Positions 45,405 to 53,986 of a DNA stretch of 64,000 bases are shown here, one piece after another (the stretch's first letter is position 1; each line of letters opens with the position of its first letter). The notes beneath the pieces were generated by a model that saw nothing but the letters and a program-made list of their open reading frames with translations, had not been told where the DNA came from and did not search any database. The DNA lies in NCBI GenBank assembly GCA_964574815.1, contig CAZNPL010000004.1, positions 1-64,000 of the forward strand. The letters are read 5' to 3'. Made by a program: the position numbers and the translations under genes. Source of the DNA: CAZNPL01 sp964574815. Its GTDB lineage: Bacteria > Planctomycetota > Phycisphaerae > UBA1845.

Positions 45405-46178
45405 ATGCGATACGGACTCTTGGCAACTCCAGTGGTTACGGCATTGACGGCGAGCGCCGGGCTCGCCGAAGTATCGGTTCACTATGCGCCGACGGAAATC
45501 TCGCCCGGCGTGGCCACCCCGATCACGATCAGCTTTCAGGACGAGACGGGCACTGGCTTGGAGATCGTCGGGATCGTCATGGACTTCATCGCGCCCGAGG
45601 GGCTGAACCTGAACGGGTTCACCTGGTCCAGCGGGTTCGATGAGGAGCCCTTGTGGCTGGCCACCGTCAACCTTCCAAGGGTCGAAGCGGCGTCCTTCGG
45701 GGCCGGACGGCAGGTGCCGGCCGGTGGGACGCTCGAAGTCGGAATTCTCACGGTCACAGCGGCCAGCGACACGGCGGGGGCGCTGCTGACGCTGCAGGTT
45801 CTGCCGGAGCCGTCCGACGCCATGATCGTGGACGCCGACGGGCTTCGAAACCTCGAAATCGTCTCCGGCCGGGCCGTCAACCTCATGGTGTCCGGCACCG
45901 CGGACGGCGGGACCGACCCGGGCACGGATGACGGCGACTCGACGCCACCGGACGACGATTCCGACGCGGACGGCGATACCGACGCCGATTCGGGTAACGA
46001 GAACAGCAACGATTCGGACGGCCAGTCCGACGATTCGACCGGCGATGGCGAGGATTCCGGCGTCGACGACGGCCCCCCGGCCGCGGGACCGTGCGGAATG
46101 GCGATGCTACCGTTCGGGCTCTTCACATTGGCCTGTTTATCTGGTATGAAAATAAATAGCCGACGGCGAACGTTATGA
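45405..46178 (+). CDS. Secreted protein with Asp-rich linker and atypical C-terminal anchor
   Basis: 257 aa from the ATG at 45405 after GGAAGGA. A signal sequence precedes a roughly 150-residue cohesin-like beta domain (VSVHYAPTEISPGVATPITISF). An Asp/Ser/Gly/Thr linker of about 65 residues (174-238) follows. The C-terminus has AGPCGMAMLPFGLFTLACLSG, a hydrophobic helix and Arg-rich end. The tripartite layout (motif, TM, basic) is that of a sorting signal, but the motif contains PCG rather than PEP. The acidic linker could bind calcium or act as a spacer through the envelope. Confidence 0.7.
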   Translation: MRYGLLATPVVTALTASAGLAEVSVHYAPTEISPGVATPITISFQDETGTGLEIVGIVMDFIAPEGLNLNGFTWSSGFDEEPLWLATVNLPRVEAASFGAGRQVPAGGTLEVGILTVTAASDTAGALLTLQVLPEPSDAMIVDADGLRNLEIVSGRAVNLMVSGTADGGTDPGTDDGDSTPPDDDSDADGDTDADSGNENSNDSDGQSDDSTGDGEDSGVDDGPPAAGPCGMAMLPFGLFTLACLSGMKINSRRRTL

Positions 46179-46473
46179 CGTTTGTCGAGTTCGGGCGCCG
46201 TTTGAACGTCGCGGGCGGGCTTCAGCGCCGCTTTAGCTGCGGTACGCACGCGCCACATCGTAGGCGTAGCGAGTGCCGGATCCTCGCGCGCCGGGCACAA
46301 CCAGGACTGATGTGCGCGGTGCCGGGTCCCGTGGCAGTCGTACGAGCAAAGACGCCACACAGCAAACCGGCGAGCGGGCGTCCGAACCGGCTTTGATCGG
46401 TGCCCCGTAAATTCAGGTTGGTACGTGCAACAGGATGTCCGGGGCGTAGGCGGCATGGAAGTGGAGGAAAGCC

Positions 46474-46917
46474 ATGACCACATACACAGAGTTTTCGGTA
46501 TTCATGGTGACCCGGCCGGGCGTGCTCTCCCAGGTCTGCCGGGTGCTGGCGGAAGCGAAGATCAACATCGTGGCCCTGACGATGATGGACACGATGGAGC
46601 ACGGCGTGATGCGTCTCGTGTGTGCGAACGCAGACCGGGGCCGATCGGCACTTCAGCGGGCGAATTTCACCTTTACTGAAAATGAGGTCGTGGCAATTGA
46701 TATGCCCAACCGGCCCGGTGCGGCCGCGGACGTCTGCGAGAAGCTCGCGGTCGGCAAGGTGGACATCAAATACATGTATTGCAGCACTGCCGGGGCCAAG
46801 GCGATCGGGATCTTCCGGGTGGCCAGCGCCGAGAAAGCGAAGAAGGCGCTGACCAACACGAGGAAGACCAGTCGGCAGATGAAGATCAACCGGCGGGCAC
46901 CGGCGCTGCGGCGGTAG
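46474..46917 (+). CDS. Small tandem ACT-domain protein
   Basis: 147 aa; GGAGGA precedes the ATG. The first ACT-like unit (FSVFMVTRPGVLSQVCRVLAEAKINIVALTMMD) is followed by a second shorter one (VVAIDMPNRPGAAADVCEKL...VDIKYMYC). A basic tail ends the protein. ACT domains bind amino acids or nucleotides and regulate metabolism. No enzyme domain is attached and no biosynthetic gene is adjacent, so the target is unknown. Confidence 0.85.
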   Translation: MTTYTEFSVFMVTRPGVLSQVCRVLAEAKINIVALTMMDTMEHGVMRLVCANADRGRSALQRANFTFTENEVVAIDMPNRPGAAADVCEKLAVGKVDIKYMYCSTAGAKAIGIFRVASAEKAKKALTNTRKTSRQMKINRRAPALRR

Positions 46918-46923
46918 GGGCGG

Positions 46924-46953
46924 CACTGGCGGGCAAGCGGCCAGTGGCACCCG
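46924..46953. repeat. Dispersed intergenic hairpin repeat, copy 3
   Basis: CACTGGCGGGCAAG-CGGCCAGT-GGCACCC: arms ACTGGC/GCCAGT pair, with the same GGCACCC tail as the other copies. It lies just after the ACT gene stop. Confidence 0.6.
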
Positions 46954-46996
46954 GGCGGACCGTTCGCGCTGGGGCCACCCCGGTTGGCGTTTATGA

Positions 46997-48133
46997 CTAC
47001 GAGTCGATCAGTGGCTCTTCGCGGTCGGTTTCCGGCGGCTTCAGGACGCCGGTGGACTTGAAGTGCTCCAGGGCCTCGCCGGCCGATCGAAACACGCCGG
47101 TGGCCGTCTCGGTGATGAACGGGCTGGGCGCCCGAAGGGGCTTCCAGATGACGTAAACCTCCTTGCCGTGCTCGTAGGCATGGTGCAGCTCGCGCTCGAC
47201 GCCGCTCGAGAGGGCGGGCACGCCGCTTGGCAATGCGGGCACCAGGCTGACAATCATGTCTGACTGATCGATGAGCTGGAAGTCACGGGCATAGATCTGA
47301 CCGTCGATGTCGCCGGTGACCTCGAGCACCTGTTTGACCGAAACCGGGAATGTCGTGACGTTGCCCTTTCGGTCCGTGCTCCTGCCTTCAACGAAGTCAC
47401 GCCCCTCTTTGGCGGCTCGAATCGCTGATTCGACGAGCTGCTTTTCGTCGACGTCGGCCGGATCGAACGTGACGAAATGTTGCCGGATTTCCGCTCGAAA
47501 CGCGTCGATTTCCTCCATCACGTCCGGCATGTCCACCACGTGGCTCATTGGGAACGAAAGATAAACCTTGCGGACTTCCGGGTTGCACGCCAGATGGAAG
47601 CACTTCTCCGCCGTCGAGGTGTAGCGGCCTCTGGGCATGACGAAGCATCGGCGGGAGCAGCCCGTCGCCAACGCGAGCAGTTCCGTGGCGAGGATTTCTT
47701 CCTCCCGCCACACGAGCGTATCCTTGAGCGCGGCGTCGAGAGTGTGCTCGCGTTTGAGGCGGTCGTGAACCGACTCGACGTTATCGACGAGGCTGATGAA
47801 CGTATCCGGCCGGAACCTCTCAATCTGGTCGAAATCGAAGGCTCTAAACAGCCCGTGACGCCACCGGAACGTCGCGTGCGTGTTGACGATGACGTTCTCC
47901 TCGCCGGCGGATTCGACGATGATGTCCTTAAAGACAGAACGCCGGATGCTGTGCAAACGGCTGAGGGGCAGATCCAGGATTCGCCCGGGGCTGACGTCCG
48001 AGGCCTCGGCGTACATGCGGTCCCCGACGTGGTAGAAGGACAGGGGAGTCGCGTTCCGGCGGGCGATATCGGCCACCTCGTTGAGGTACTCTTTCTTGTC
48101 CAATCCGACCTGTCCAGTCAGAATCGTGCGCAT
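46997..48133 (-). CDS. Archaeal-type adenylate-kinase-like domain fused to NDT-like domain
   Basis: About 378 aa from the ATG at 48133 (MRTILTGQVGLDKKEY), with AGGGAG nine bases upstream. Residues 1-190: a P-loop-like GQVGLDKK and VIVNTHATFRW...FRPDTFISLVDN, recalling archaeal-type adenylate kinases; the P-loop is degenerate (GxxGxxKK). From about 205, KVYLSFPMSHVVDMPDVMEEIDAF and later DQSDMIVSLVP...SGVERELHHAYEHGKEVYVIW resemble the nucleoside 2-deoxyribosyltransferase fold (catalytic Glu region V-E-x-E). This is an unusual kinase/nucleoside-processing fusion whose function is unknown. Confidence 0.55.
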   Translation of the reverse strand: MRTILTGQVGLDKKEYLNEVADIARRNATPLSFYHVGDRMYAEASDVSPGRILDLPLSRLHSIRRSVFKDIIVESAGEENVIVNTHATFRWRHGLFRAFDFDQIERFRPDTFISLVDNVESVHDRLKREHTLDAALKDTLVWREEEILATELLALATGCSRRCFVMPRGRYTSTAEKCFHLACNPEVRKVYLSFPMSHVVDMPDVMEEIDAFRAEIRQHFVTFDPADVDEKQLVESAIRAAKEGRDFVEGRSTDRKGNVTTFPVSVKQVLEVTGDIDGQIYARDFQLIDQSDMIVSLVPALPSGVPALSSGVERELHHAYEHGKEVYVIWKPLRAPSPFITETATGVFRSAGEALEHFKSTGVLKPPETDREEPLIDS

Positions 48134-48492
48134 GAGTTCGGCTCCCTGCGGGGGTGTGCGGGTCCGGAGGATGCGGAATTGACCGCAGTCCACGGCCCCT
48201 CCTGTCACCGGGTCCGGACCTGCTGAACGTACTCCCTGCGCAGCGAGAGGGCAAATCGAAGGCCGATCCGACGGTCCGGTGGCCCGTTCTCCGCGGTGTA
48301 ATTGGGCAGACGAGGCGGCGCAGGAGGCTTTTTTAGCGCAAAGTTAGCGCTCGAATGGCAGCGCAATTGTTGCAGTACGGCCTCTGCGACGATACGATTA
48401 TAGGGCAGGCCGTGCCAATTCGGCTTTACGGCCGGACAAACCTCAGTTGAGAAGCACCGGGCGTGTCCGGTTGGCGCGGCGGCTCGGATACG
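48134..48492. other. Divergent non-coding region
   Basis: Between the fusion gene (minus) and the small membrane protein (plus). It contains a small AGCGC-AAAGTTA-GCGCT hairpin at about 48336-48352. No gene recognised. Confidence 0.35.
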
Positions 48493-48870
48493 GTGTCGGT
48501 ACGTCGGGATCGAAAAGCGGTGGCATCCAGTTCAAACGGCTCGTCAGTAGTCCTGAAGATTGTCGCGGTGGTGCTCGTCATCGTGGCACTCTTCATCGGC
48601 TATCGCGCCATGTTTGCCGGTGGCCCGACCGACGACTTCCGGATGGTGTGCATCGCCACCGGCGAGACTTACTGGATGTCGCGGGACGAACTGGTCCAGC
48701 TACCGGCGCAGAACCCGGATACGGGTCAGCGCACCCTCCTTCCATGCGTTGAACGAGACGGCGAGCTGTACGTCTCATCCCGTTACGGCGACGCCCTAAG
48801 AAGCGGTTCGATAAAGGAGTTGAATCAGTATGTGGACACCGAGACGTTGCGGGTCAGAGCCCCCCGGTGA
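48493..48870 (+). CDS. Small single-TM membrane protein upstream of a prepilin gene
   Basis: About 125 aa from the GTG at 48493; an ATG at 48463 is also in frame. Basic N-terminus, one TM helix (VVLKIVAVVLVIVALFIGY), then an exposed domain (FRMVCIATGETYWMSRDELVQLP...YVSSRYGDAL) with two Cys. The stop lies 41 bases inside the next gene, whose ribosome binding site it contains, so the two are co-translated. No family recognised; it may assist the prepilin-like protein. Confidence 0.6.
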   Translation: MSVRRDRKAVASSSNGSSVVLKIVAVVLVIVALFIGYRAMFAGGPTDDFRMVCIATGETYWMSRDELVQLPAQNPDTGQRTLLPCVERDGELYVSSRYGDALRSGSIKELNQYVDTETLRVRAPR

Positions 48871-49984
48871 GCGAGGGGGCCGTCGTTTCCGTCGGGCGCA
48901 GCCAGGTCGTCCGGCGTTCACGCTGATCGAGCTGCTGGTCGTCGTCTCGATCATCGCCCTCCTGATTTCGATTCTCTTGCCGAGCCTGCGCCGCGCGCGG
49001 GAGCAGGCCCGCACCGCCGTGTGCGGCTCCCAAAAAGCGGCGCTCACCCGAGGTCTGAACGCCTATTTCGCCGAAAACAAGGATTGGATACCCGGCTACA
49101 ACACCAGCAGCGTGGAGTACCGGACCCTTCAGTTGGAGGCGGCTGGCGATCCCACGGTTCTGCACGATCCGGGGCTTCCGGTGCAGCCGCACGACTGGCT
49201 CTCTCCCCTGATTCGGCAGGACACGAAGCTGCCAAACAATCGCGCGGAGCGCTTCCATCTGATCACCCAGCGGTACATGTGCCCCTCCCAGCGGGGATAC
49301 CGGTCTACCCTGTTTCCCCTCAATGGCGCGGGAGTGCAGGACTTTCAGGACTTCCTGGATATCGAGACGTGGCGCCCGTTGAGCTACTTGATGCCCGTGC
49401 ACTTCCAGTATTGGGGCCAGGATGGCAAGAACGAAGTGCTCGCCGATTTGAAGGGTGCCGCCGGCTCGTTCGTCAAGGTGAAGGCACAGGTGGCTCCGGC
49501 GAACTGGGAGGTGAGAGTTGACCGGTACGTTCCCAACGTCAACCGGGTGGGCACGCCGGCCCGAAAGGTGTTCATTGCCGATGGCACCCGGTTCGTTACG
49601 GAAACGGGATTGATCGACCACGACGTGAGCCCTTATCCCAGATACTTCGGCTCTTTCACTTCCTCCGGCGCGTGGTGGTCGGGTGGTACGGCCTACGGCG
49701 TGAATTCCCGTTCGCGTAATTGGGACGGACTGCCGGTCGGCCAAGGGTCGACAAGCGAAGGGCTCAACCTCTATTACTCGTATCGTCATGGGAAGCGCGG
49801 CAAGAGCAACGGAAGCTGCTGGAACAACGAAGGAACGATTTCGGCCGCCTTCTACGACGGACACGTGGAAGTTCTCACTGACAGAGAGTCTCGGAGGGTC
49901 GATTTGTGGTACCCCAAAGGCGGGGTTGTGAATTCACCGGGCGAGGGAATGACGGCCCTGCCGCGGGATTATGTAATACGTTAG
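48830..49984 (+). CDS. Prepilin-like H-X9-DG-type protein, copy C
   Basis: 384 aa; AAAGGAG (48813-48819) lies ten bases upstream, inside the preceding gene. A long Arg-rich leader precedes the prepilin motif PAFTLIELLVVVSIIALLISILLPSL. The C-terminus has SAAFYDGHVEVLTDRE, matching the YDGH end of the H-X9-DG group. It is more divergent from copies A and B than they are from each other. Confidence 0.87.
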   Translation: MWTPRRCGSEPPGERGGRRFRRAQPGRPAFTLIELLVVVSIIALLISILLPSLRRAREQARTAVCGSQKAALTRGLNAYFAENKDWIPGYNTSSVEYRTLQLEAAGDPTVLHDPGLPVQPHDWLSPLIRQDTKLPNNRAERFHLITQRYMCPSQRGYRSTLFPLNGAGVQDFQDFLDIETWRPLSYLMPVHFQYWGQDGKNEVLADLKGAAGSFVKVKAQVAPANWEVRVDRYVPNVNRVGTPARKVFIADGTRFVTETGLIDHDVSPYPRYFGSFTSSGAWWSGGTAYGVNSRSRNWDGLPVGQGSTSEGLNLYYSYRHGKRGKSNGSCWNNEGTISAAFYDGHVEVLTDRESRRVDLWYPKGGVVNSPGEGMTALPRDYVIR

Positions 49985-50218
49985 TTGGTGGACGGTGCAT
50001 TGGCGAGGGGGTGAAGCGGGTCCTGCCTGTAACGGGGCGATCCGCCGACGCGAGACGATCGAGGAAGCAGTCGGCGCGGCGGGCGCGTTCCGTGTTTTCA
50101 CTTGATCAGATCTGACTTCACGCCGGACGATGCCCCGCTCTCTTTTGCATTTGAACCGGAAGACGGCCGGTTGACGCGAATCGATACACAGGACTGAGGA
50201 AAGGCAAGAAGGGAAGGA

Positions 50219-53200
50219 ATGATGGTAAGAATGCGGGGCACTTGGGTGTTGGTGTCGGCGATCGCGGTGGCGGCGCCGTGTCTGGCTCAGGACAGTCTGT
50301 CGAAAACGGCGTGTCTTCCGGGCGACGCAGTACGCCCGTGGGACGCCGCGACGGCGACGTTCGGTTCCGAGCAATGCAACAACTACGTGGTGGACCTGAC
50401 TCCGTTCACGACCTCCTGGGGCACGACGTTCGGCATTGCGCCGATCGTCAAGTCCAGCAAGACGTCGTCGAGCTTTTTCAGCAGCATCGTCAGCGCTCAG
50501 GGGATCAGCCGGCTTCAGGACCCCGGCTCCAAGCCGGCGTCGATTTACTATGAGTGGTTCGATCGGGGCTTCGGCGTCAATAACGACCCGAGCATCAACG
50601 ATCCCGGCACGCCGCTCGGCACGACCGGCCTGCGGGCCAACCAGTTCGCCGCCGGCTTCGCCGAGTTCAGCACGACAGACAACGGTAACGGGTACAACGG
50701 CATCATCGGCGCCATCGGCCATATCGCGCCCGGAAACTCGTCGCGCCTGTACATCCAGCGCATCGTGGCCGCAACCAACAGTTGCGACGACGCCTCTGAG
50801 CTGGCACAGATGGGGTTCGGATCGGTCGATCAGGCCGGCTTCATTCATTTCCGCGCCGACGACTTCTTCTCAGGGTCGCCTGGTGGTTGCGGGCTGACCC
50901 CTGTGGACGGAAACAACATCTTCCAGGTCGATATGGCCGGACGTAACTGCAACGTCCTGAACGTGGTAAGCAACGATTTCGTGGGTGGCTTGTTCAACTC
51001 CACCCAATGGCTGGTCCGCAATTCCCTCACGGCACACAACCCGCCCTCGGTAGCTTCTTCCCTCTTGACGGGATCCCCGGCGCTGTATATCGGTGCGAAC
51101 TTCAACGGGGACTACGTGCGGGGTAGCGCGTTCCCAACCACGGCGGACGCGACCCACACCGCCGGCACGGGGATTCTCGATCATCGTGGAAACGTGGCGC
51201 ACCTGAGCAAGAGCCACCCCGTGGTGGGAACCAGTCAAGCCGGCATCGCGGCCCTGCTCGGCCAAACGCTGGGGGCCCTGGGGTTTGGATGCCTCAGCTC
51301 CAGCGGCAACTGCACGGACTCCATGATTTTGTGGGGTATTGACGCTTCCGGAGCCGTGACGGGCAACCTCGAGCTGACCTTGCCGTGGGACGGGACGCCC
51401 GGGACGGTCATTACGGATAACGACGACGGCTTCACGAATCTCGTGGACCCTGTTTTCCCCCCGCTGAACTCTGGGTATCGAAGTCAGGTGGCGTTCCGGG
51501 GTGGCAATGGCCAGGTCGCTATGAATGTGGACGCGGACGGACGCCTGCTGGTGGCCGTCCAGGCGGATCATCCGACCAACCCGGATCACGATGACTGGGA
51601 CCTGAACTTCATCCCGGTTGCTCGGATTACTTGCCCTACGCAGGCCTGCACCTCGCCCGTCGTCGAATGGACGATGGCCGCGTACAACACGAGCGATACC
51701 GCCGGTGGTAGCCTGTCCGGCAAGGCCATCAAGGATGGGCCCGGCGGAGCCACGATCGGCTTCCTGAGGCCGTTCACGGGTGATGTCAACCTGGCTGAGT
51801 TCGATCACAACGGCCCGGCGATCTCACCGCCTGCGATGGACTCGGCGGGCAACGTGTGGTTCGTCGCGGCTTATGAATTGCTGGCCGACCCTGGAAACCT
51901 CGAGGTGGGCCTGTTCCGGTCGGTCTACGATCCGGTGGCGTTCAAGTACGAGCTGGAGCTGGTGCTGACGGCCGACCAGGTCTTCCATGGGCAGAATTCG
52001 AATCGGGATTATCGGCTTGATTTCATCGAATTGCAGGACTTTAACTCACACTCGTCCGGAACGATCTTCTCGCAAAACATCAGCGAGGTTGCCCACTTGG
52101 GGCTGAATCCGGCCGCATTTGCCTCGGCCGACCCCCGCACGCTCGGCGGGTTGGTGTTCGCGACCGACCTCATTTACGACGGTGATCAGAACGGTCTGTT
52201 TCTCGGCTGCGAATTCGAACCGCAGAGCGAGGACCAGGCGTACAACTCGATCATGTACATCGGCGCCCTCGAAGAGGCCGACTGCACGGGGCCTGCGGAC
52301 TGCGCCGACGGCAATATCTGCACGACCGATACCTGCGACGGCGGATCGGGCCAGTGCGTGTTCCCGCCGCGCAACTACGGCGACGTCGATGGCAACAACG
52401 CGAGAAATCTGTTCGACATTTTCTGCATGCTGGATCTGATCGGCGGCCAGACGCCCGCCGAGCCGACTTGCACGCTCAGCAATGCGGACATCCACCCCTG
52501 CGATACGCAGGGCAACGGTGTCGTGAGTATTCTGGACGTCTTTGCCGTGCTGGATGCAATCGGTGGAGCAATCTCGGATCCGGATTGCTGCTTCCCCGCT
52601 AAGGGCGCCTGCTGCCGCGCCGGCCAGTGCGTACCCGATTTGTCCGAGCTCGAGTGCATCGTAACCGACGGACTGTACCAGGGCGACGGGAGCAATTGCG
52701 CAGATGTGGAGTGCCCGAATGCCGGCGCATGCTGCACGCTGGGCGTATGTGCGGTTGTGTCGCAGGATCAGTGCTTCCAGCGCGGAGGCGACTATCAGGG
52801 CGACGGAAGTGCGTGCGATCCCAATCCGTGCCCGCCGGTGGGCGCGTGCTGCATCGAGGGTATTTGCGAGGACGACCTGACCCAGACCGAATGCTCGGCC
52901 GCGGGCGGTCTGTTCCAGGGACCCGGCACTGATTGCGGCACCGTCACGTGCCCCACCGGTGCATGCTGTGCCGCAGGCTACTGCGCCGACGACACGGTAG
53001 AAGCGCTCTGCGTCGCCGGCGGCGGCACGTACCAGGGCAATGGCTCAACCTGCACGCCCGGGCTGTGCGGAACGCCGGTCGTCGGCCTGCAGCTCAACGA
53101 GATCCGGCAGGACCAGGACGGCACCGATAACGACGAGTACTTCGAAGTGGCCGGAACGGCAGCGACCCCGCTATCCGGCGTCAGCCTCGTCGTGATCGGC

Positions 53201-53671
53201 GATGGCGTCGGTCTCAGCGGCACCGTGGAAGCAGTGGTTCCGTTGACGGGCAGTGTCCCGGTGGGCGGGTTCTACGTGGTCGCAGAATCGTCCTTCACGC
53301 TTGGAACCGCCGATCAGACGTCCGACCTGAACTTCGAGAACAGCGACAACGTCACCCATCTGCTGGTGGCCGGCTTCCATGGCCAATTGGGTGACGATCT
53401 CGATGCCGACAACGACTGCACGCTGGACTCGACGCCGTGGGCGTTCGAGTTCAACAGGGTGGCGATTGTCGAGACGCCGAATCCGCCGGCGACGACGTTC
53501 GACGAGTGCAGCTATGGTCCTCCGAGCGTTGGGCCGCAGACGACGCCGGATGGCGATTTCGCGCCGGGTCACGTGTACCTGTGCCCCAACGTCGCCAATA
53601 CGTGGGCGATGGGCGATTTCATCGCGGGCGTCGACGACACGCCGGGGGCCGCGAACCCGACGTGTCCGTAA
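50219..53671 (+). CDS. Large secreted modular protein: dockerin-like, GACC Cys-rich repeats, C-terminal LTD-like domain
   Basis: 1150 aa; ribosome binding site GGAAGGA, with adjacent ATGs at 50219 and 50222. A signal peptide (LVSAIAVAAPCLAQ) leads to a long (25-690) beta-rich ectodomain with no family I recognise. A CADGNICTTDTC Cys-rich unit (about 695-715) is followed by a dockerin-like pair (NLFDIFCMLDLIGG, SILDVFAVLDAIGG; 718-794). Four tandem repeats of about 45 residues follow (GACCxxGxC...C...GGxYQGxGSxC; 794-954). The last 200 residues (LQLNEIRQDQDGTDNDEYFEVAG) resemble the lamin-tail-like domain of secreted nucleases. No catalytic site is evident. Confidence 0.75.
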   Translation: MMVRMRGTWVLVSAIAVAAPCLAQDSLSKTACLPGDAVRPWDAATATFGSEQCNNYVVDLTPFTTSWGTTFGIAPIVKSSKTSSSFFSSIVSAQGISRLQDPGSKPASIYYEWFDRGFGVNNDPSINDPGTPLGTTGLRANQFAAGFAEFSTTDNGNGYNGIIGAIGHIAPGNSSRLYIQRIVAATNSCDDASELAQMGFGSVDQAGFIHFRADDFFSGSPGGCGLTPVDGNNIFQVDMAGRNCNVLNVVSNDFVGGLFNSTQWLVRNSLTAHNPPSVASSLLTGSPALYIGANFNGDYVRGSAFPTTADATHTAGTGILDHRGNVAHLSKSHPVVGTSQAGIAALLGQTLGALGFGCLSSSGNCTDSMILWGIDASGAVTGNLELTLPWDGTPGTVITDNDDGFTNLVDPVFPPLNSGYRSQVAFRGGNGQVAMNVDADGRLLVAVQADHPTNPDHDDWDLNFIPVARITCPTQACTSPVVEWTMAAYNTSDTAGGSLSGKAIKDGPGGATIGFLRPFTGDVNLAEFDHNGPAISPPAMDSAGNVWFVAAYELLADPGNLEVGLFRSVYDPVAFKYELELVLTADQVFHGQNSNRDYRLDFIELQDFNSHSSGTIFSQNISEVAHLGLNPAAFASADPRTLGGLVFATDLIYDGDQNGLFLGCEFEPQSEDQAYNSIMYIGALEEADCTGPADCADGNICTTDTCDGGSGQCVFPPRNYGDVDGNNARNLFDIFCMLDLIGGQTPAEPTCTLSNADIHPCDTQGNGVVSILDVFAVLDAIGGAISDPDCCFPAKGACCRAGQCVPDLSELECIVTDGLYQGDGSNCADVECPNAGACCTLGVCAVVSQDQCFQRGGDYQGDGSACDPNPCPPVGACCIEGICEDDLTQTECSAAGGLFQGPGTDCGTVTCPTGACCAAGYCADDTVEALCVAGGGTYQGNGSTCTPGLCGTPVVGLQLNEIRQDQDGTDNDEYFEVAGTAATPLSGVSLVVIGDGVGLSGTVEAVVPLTGSVPVGGFYVVAESSFTLGTADQTSDLNFENSDNVTHLLVAGFHGQLGDDLDADNDCTLDSTPWAFEFNRVAIVETPNPPATTFDECSYGPPSVGPQTTPDGDFAPGHVYLCPNVANTWAMGDFIAGVDDTPGAANPTCP

Positions 53672-53986
53672 CGGGATAGCCAGCCCGCGGGCGCCGGCTC
53701 ACGACGGAACGGCGTAAGTGCCAACCGTTGCGGTCGGGAGCGCCCGGCCGTCGTACCCGACGGCAGTGCTGAGTTGACAGTTGAGTTGAAAGGCCTCGCC
53801 TCGCGTGCGAGGCCTTTCTTTTGCTTGCATTCCTGGAAGAGGCCTCCCGCGGAGAATGCGATCCGGGAATCGCGGCGGACGGCTCGTTTGGGTATAATAA
53901 TTGGTGTGGGGAGACCGGAATGGCCGTGTCGCGAGCCATCCACAGCCGGTGAGTGCAAGCCGGAGGGGCTTACTGGGGAGTCATTG
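53672..53986. other. Intergenic region with terminator and promoter
   Basis: Holds the terminator at 53789-53822, then a TATAAT at 53893-53898 without a good -35 box, 89 bases before the next ATG. Confidence 0.4.
53789..53822 (+). terminator. Rho-independent terminator
   Basis: AAAGGCCTCGC (53789-53799) pairs perfectly with GCGAGGCCTTT (53807-53817) around a 7-base loop, followed by CTTTT. It ends the transcript of the large modular protein. Confidence 0.9.

Noticed and set aside
45912..46080. Asp-rich stretch as an RTX or calcium-repeat array
   Set aside because: There is no GGxGxDxUx nonapeptide; it is an irregular Asp/Ser/Gly/Thr linker.
48325..48355. GCGC hairpin next to a T run as a terminator
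   Set aside because: The T run lies before the hairpin on the plus strand, and on the minus strand A rather than T follows it.
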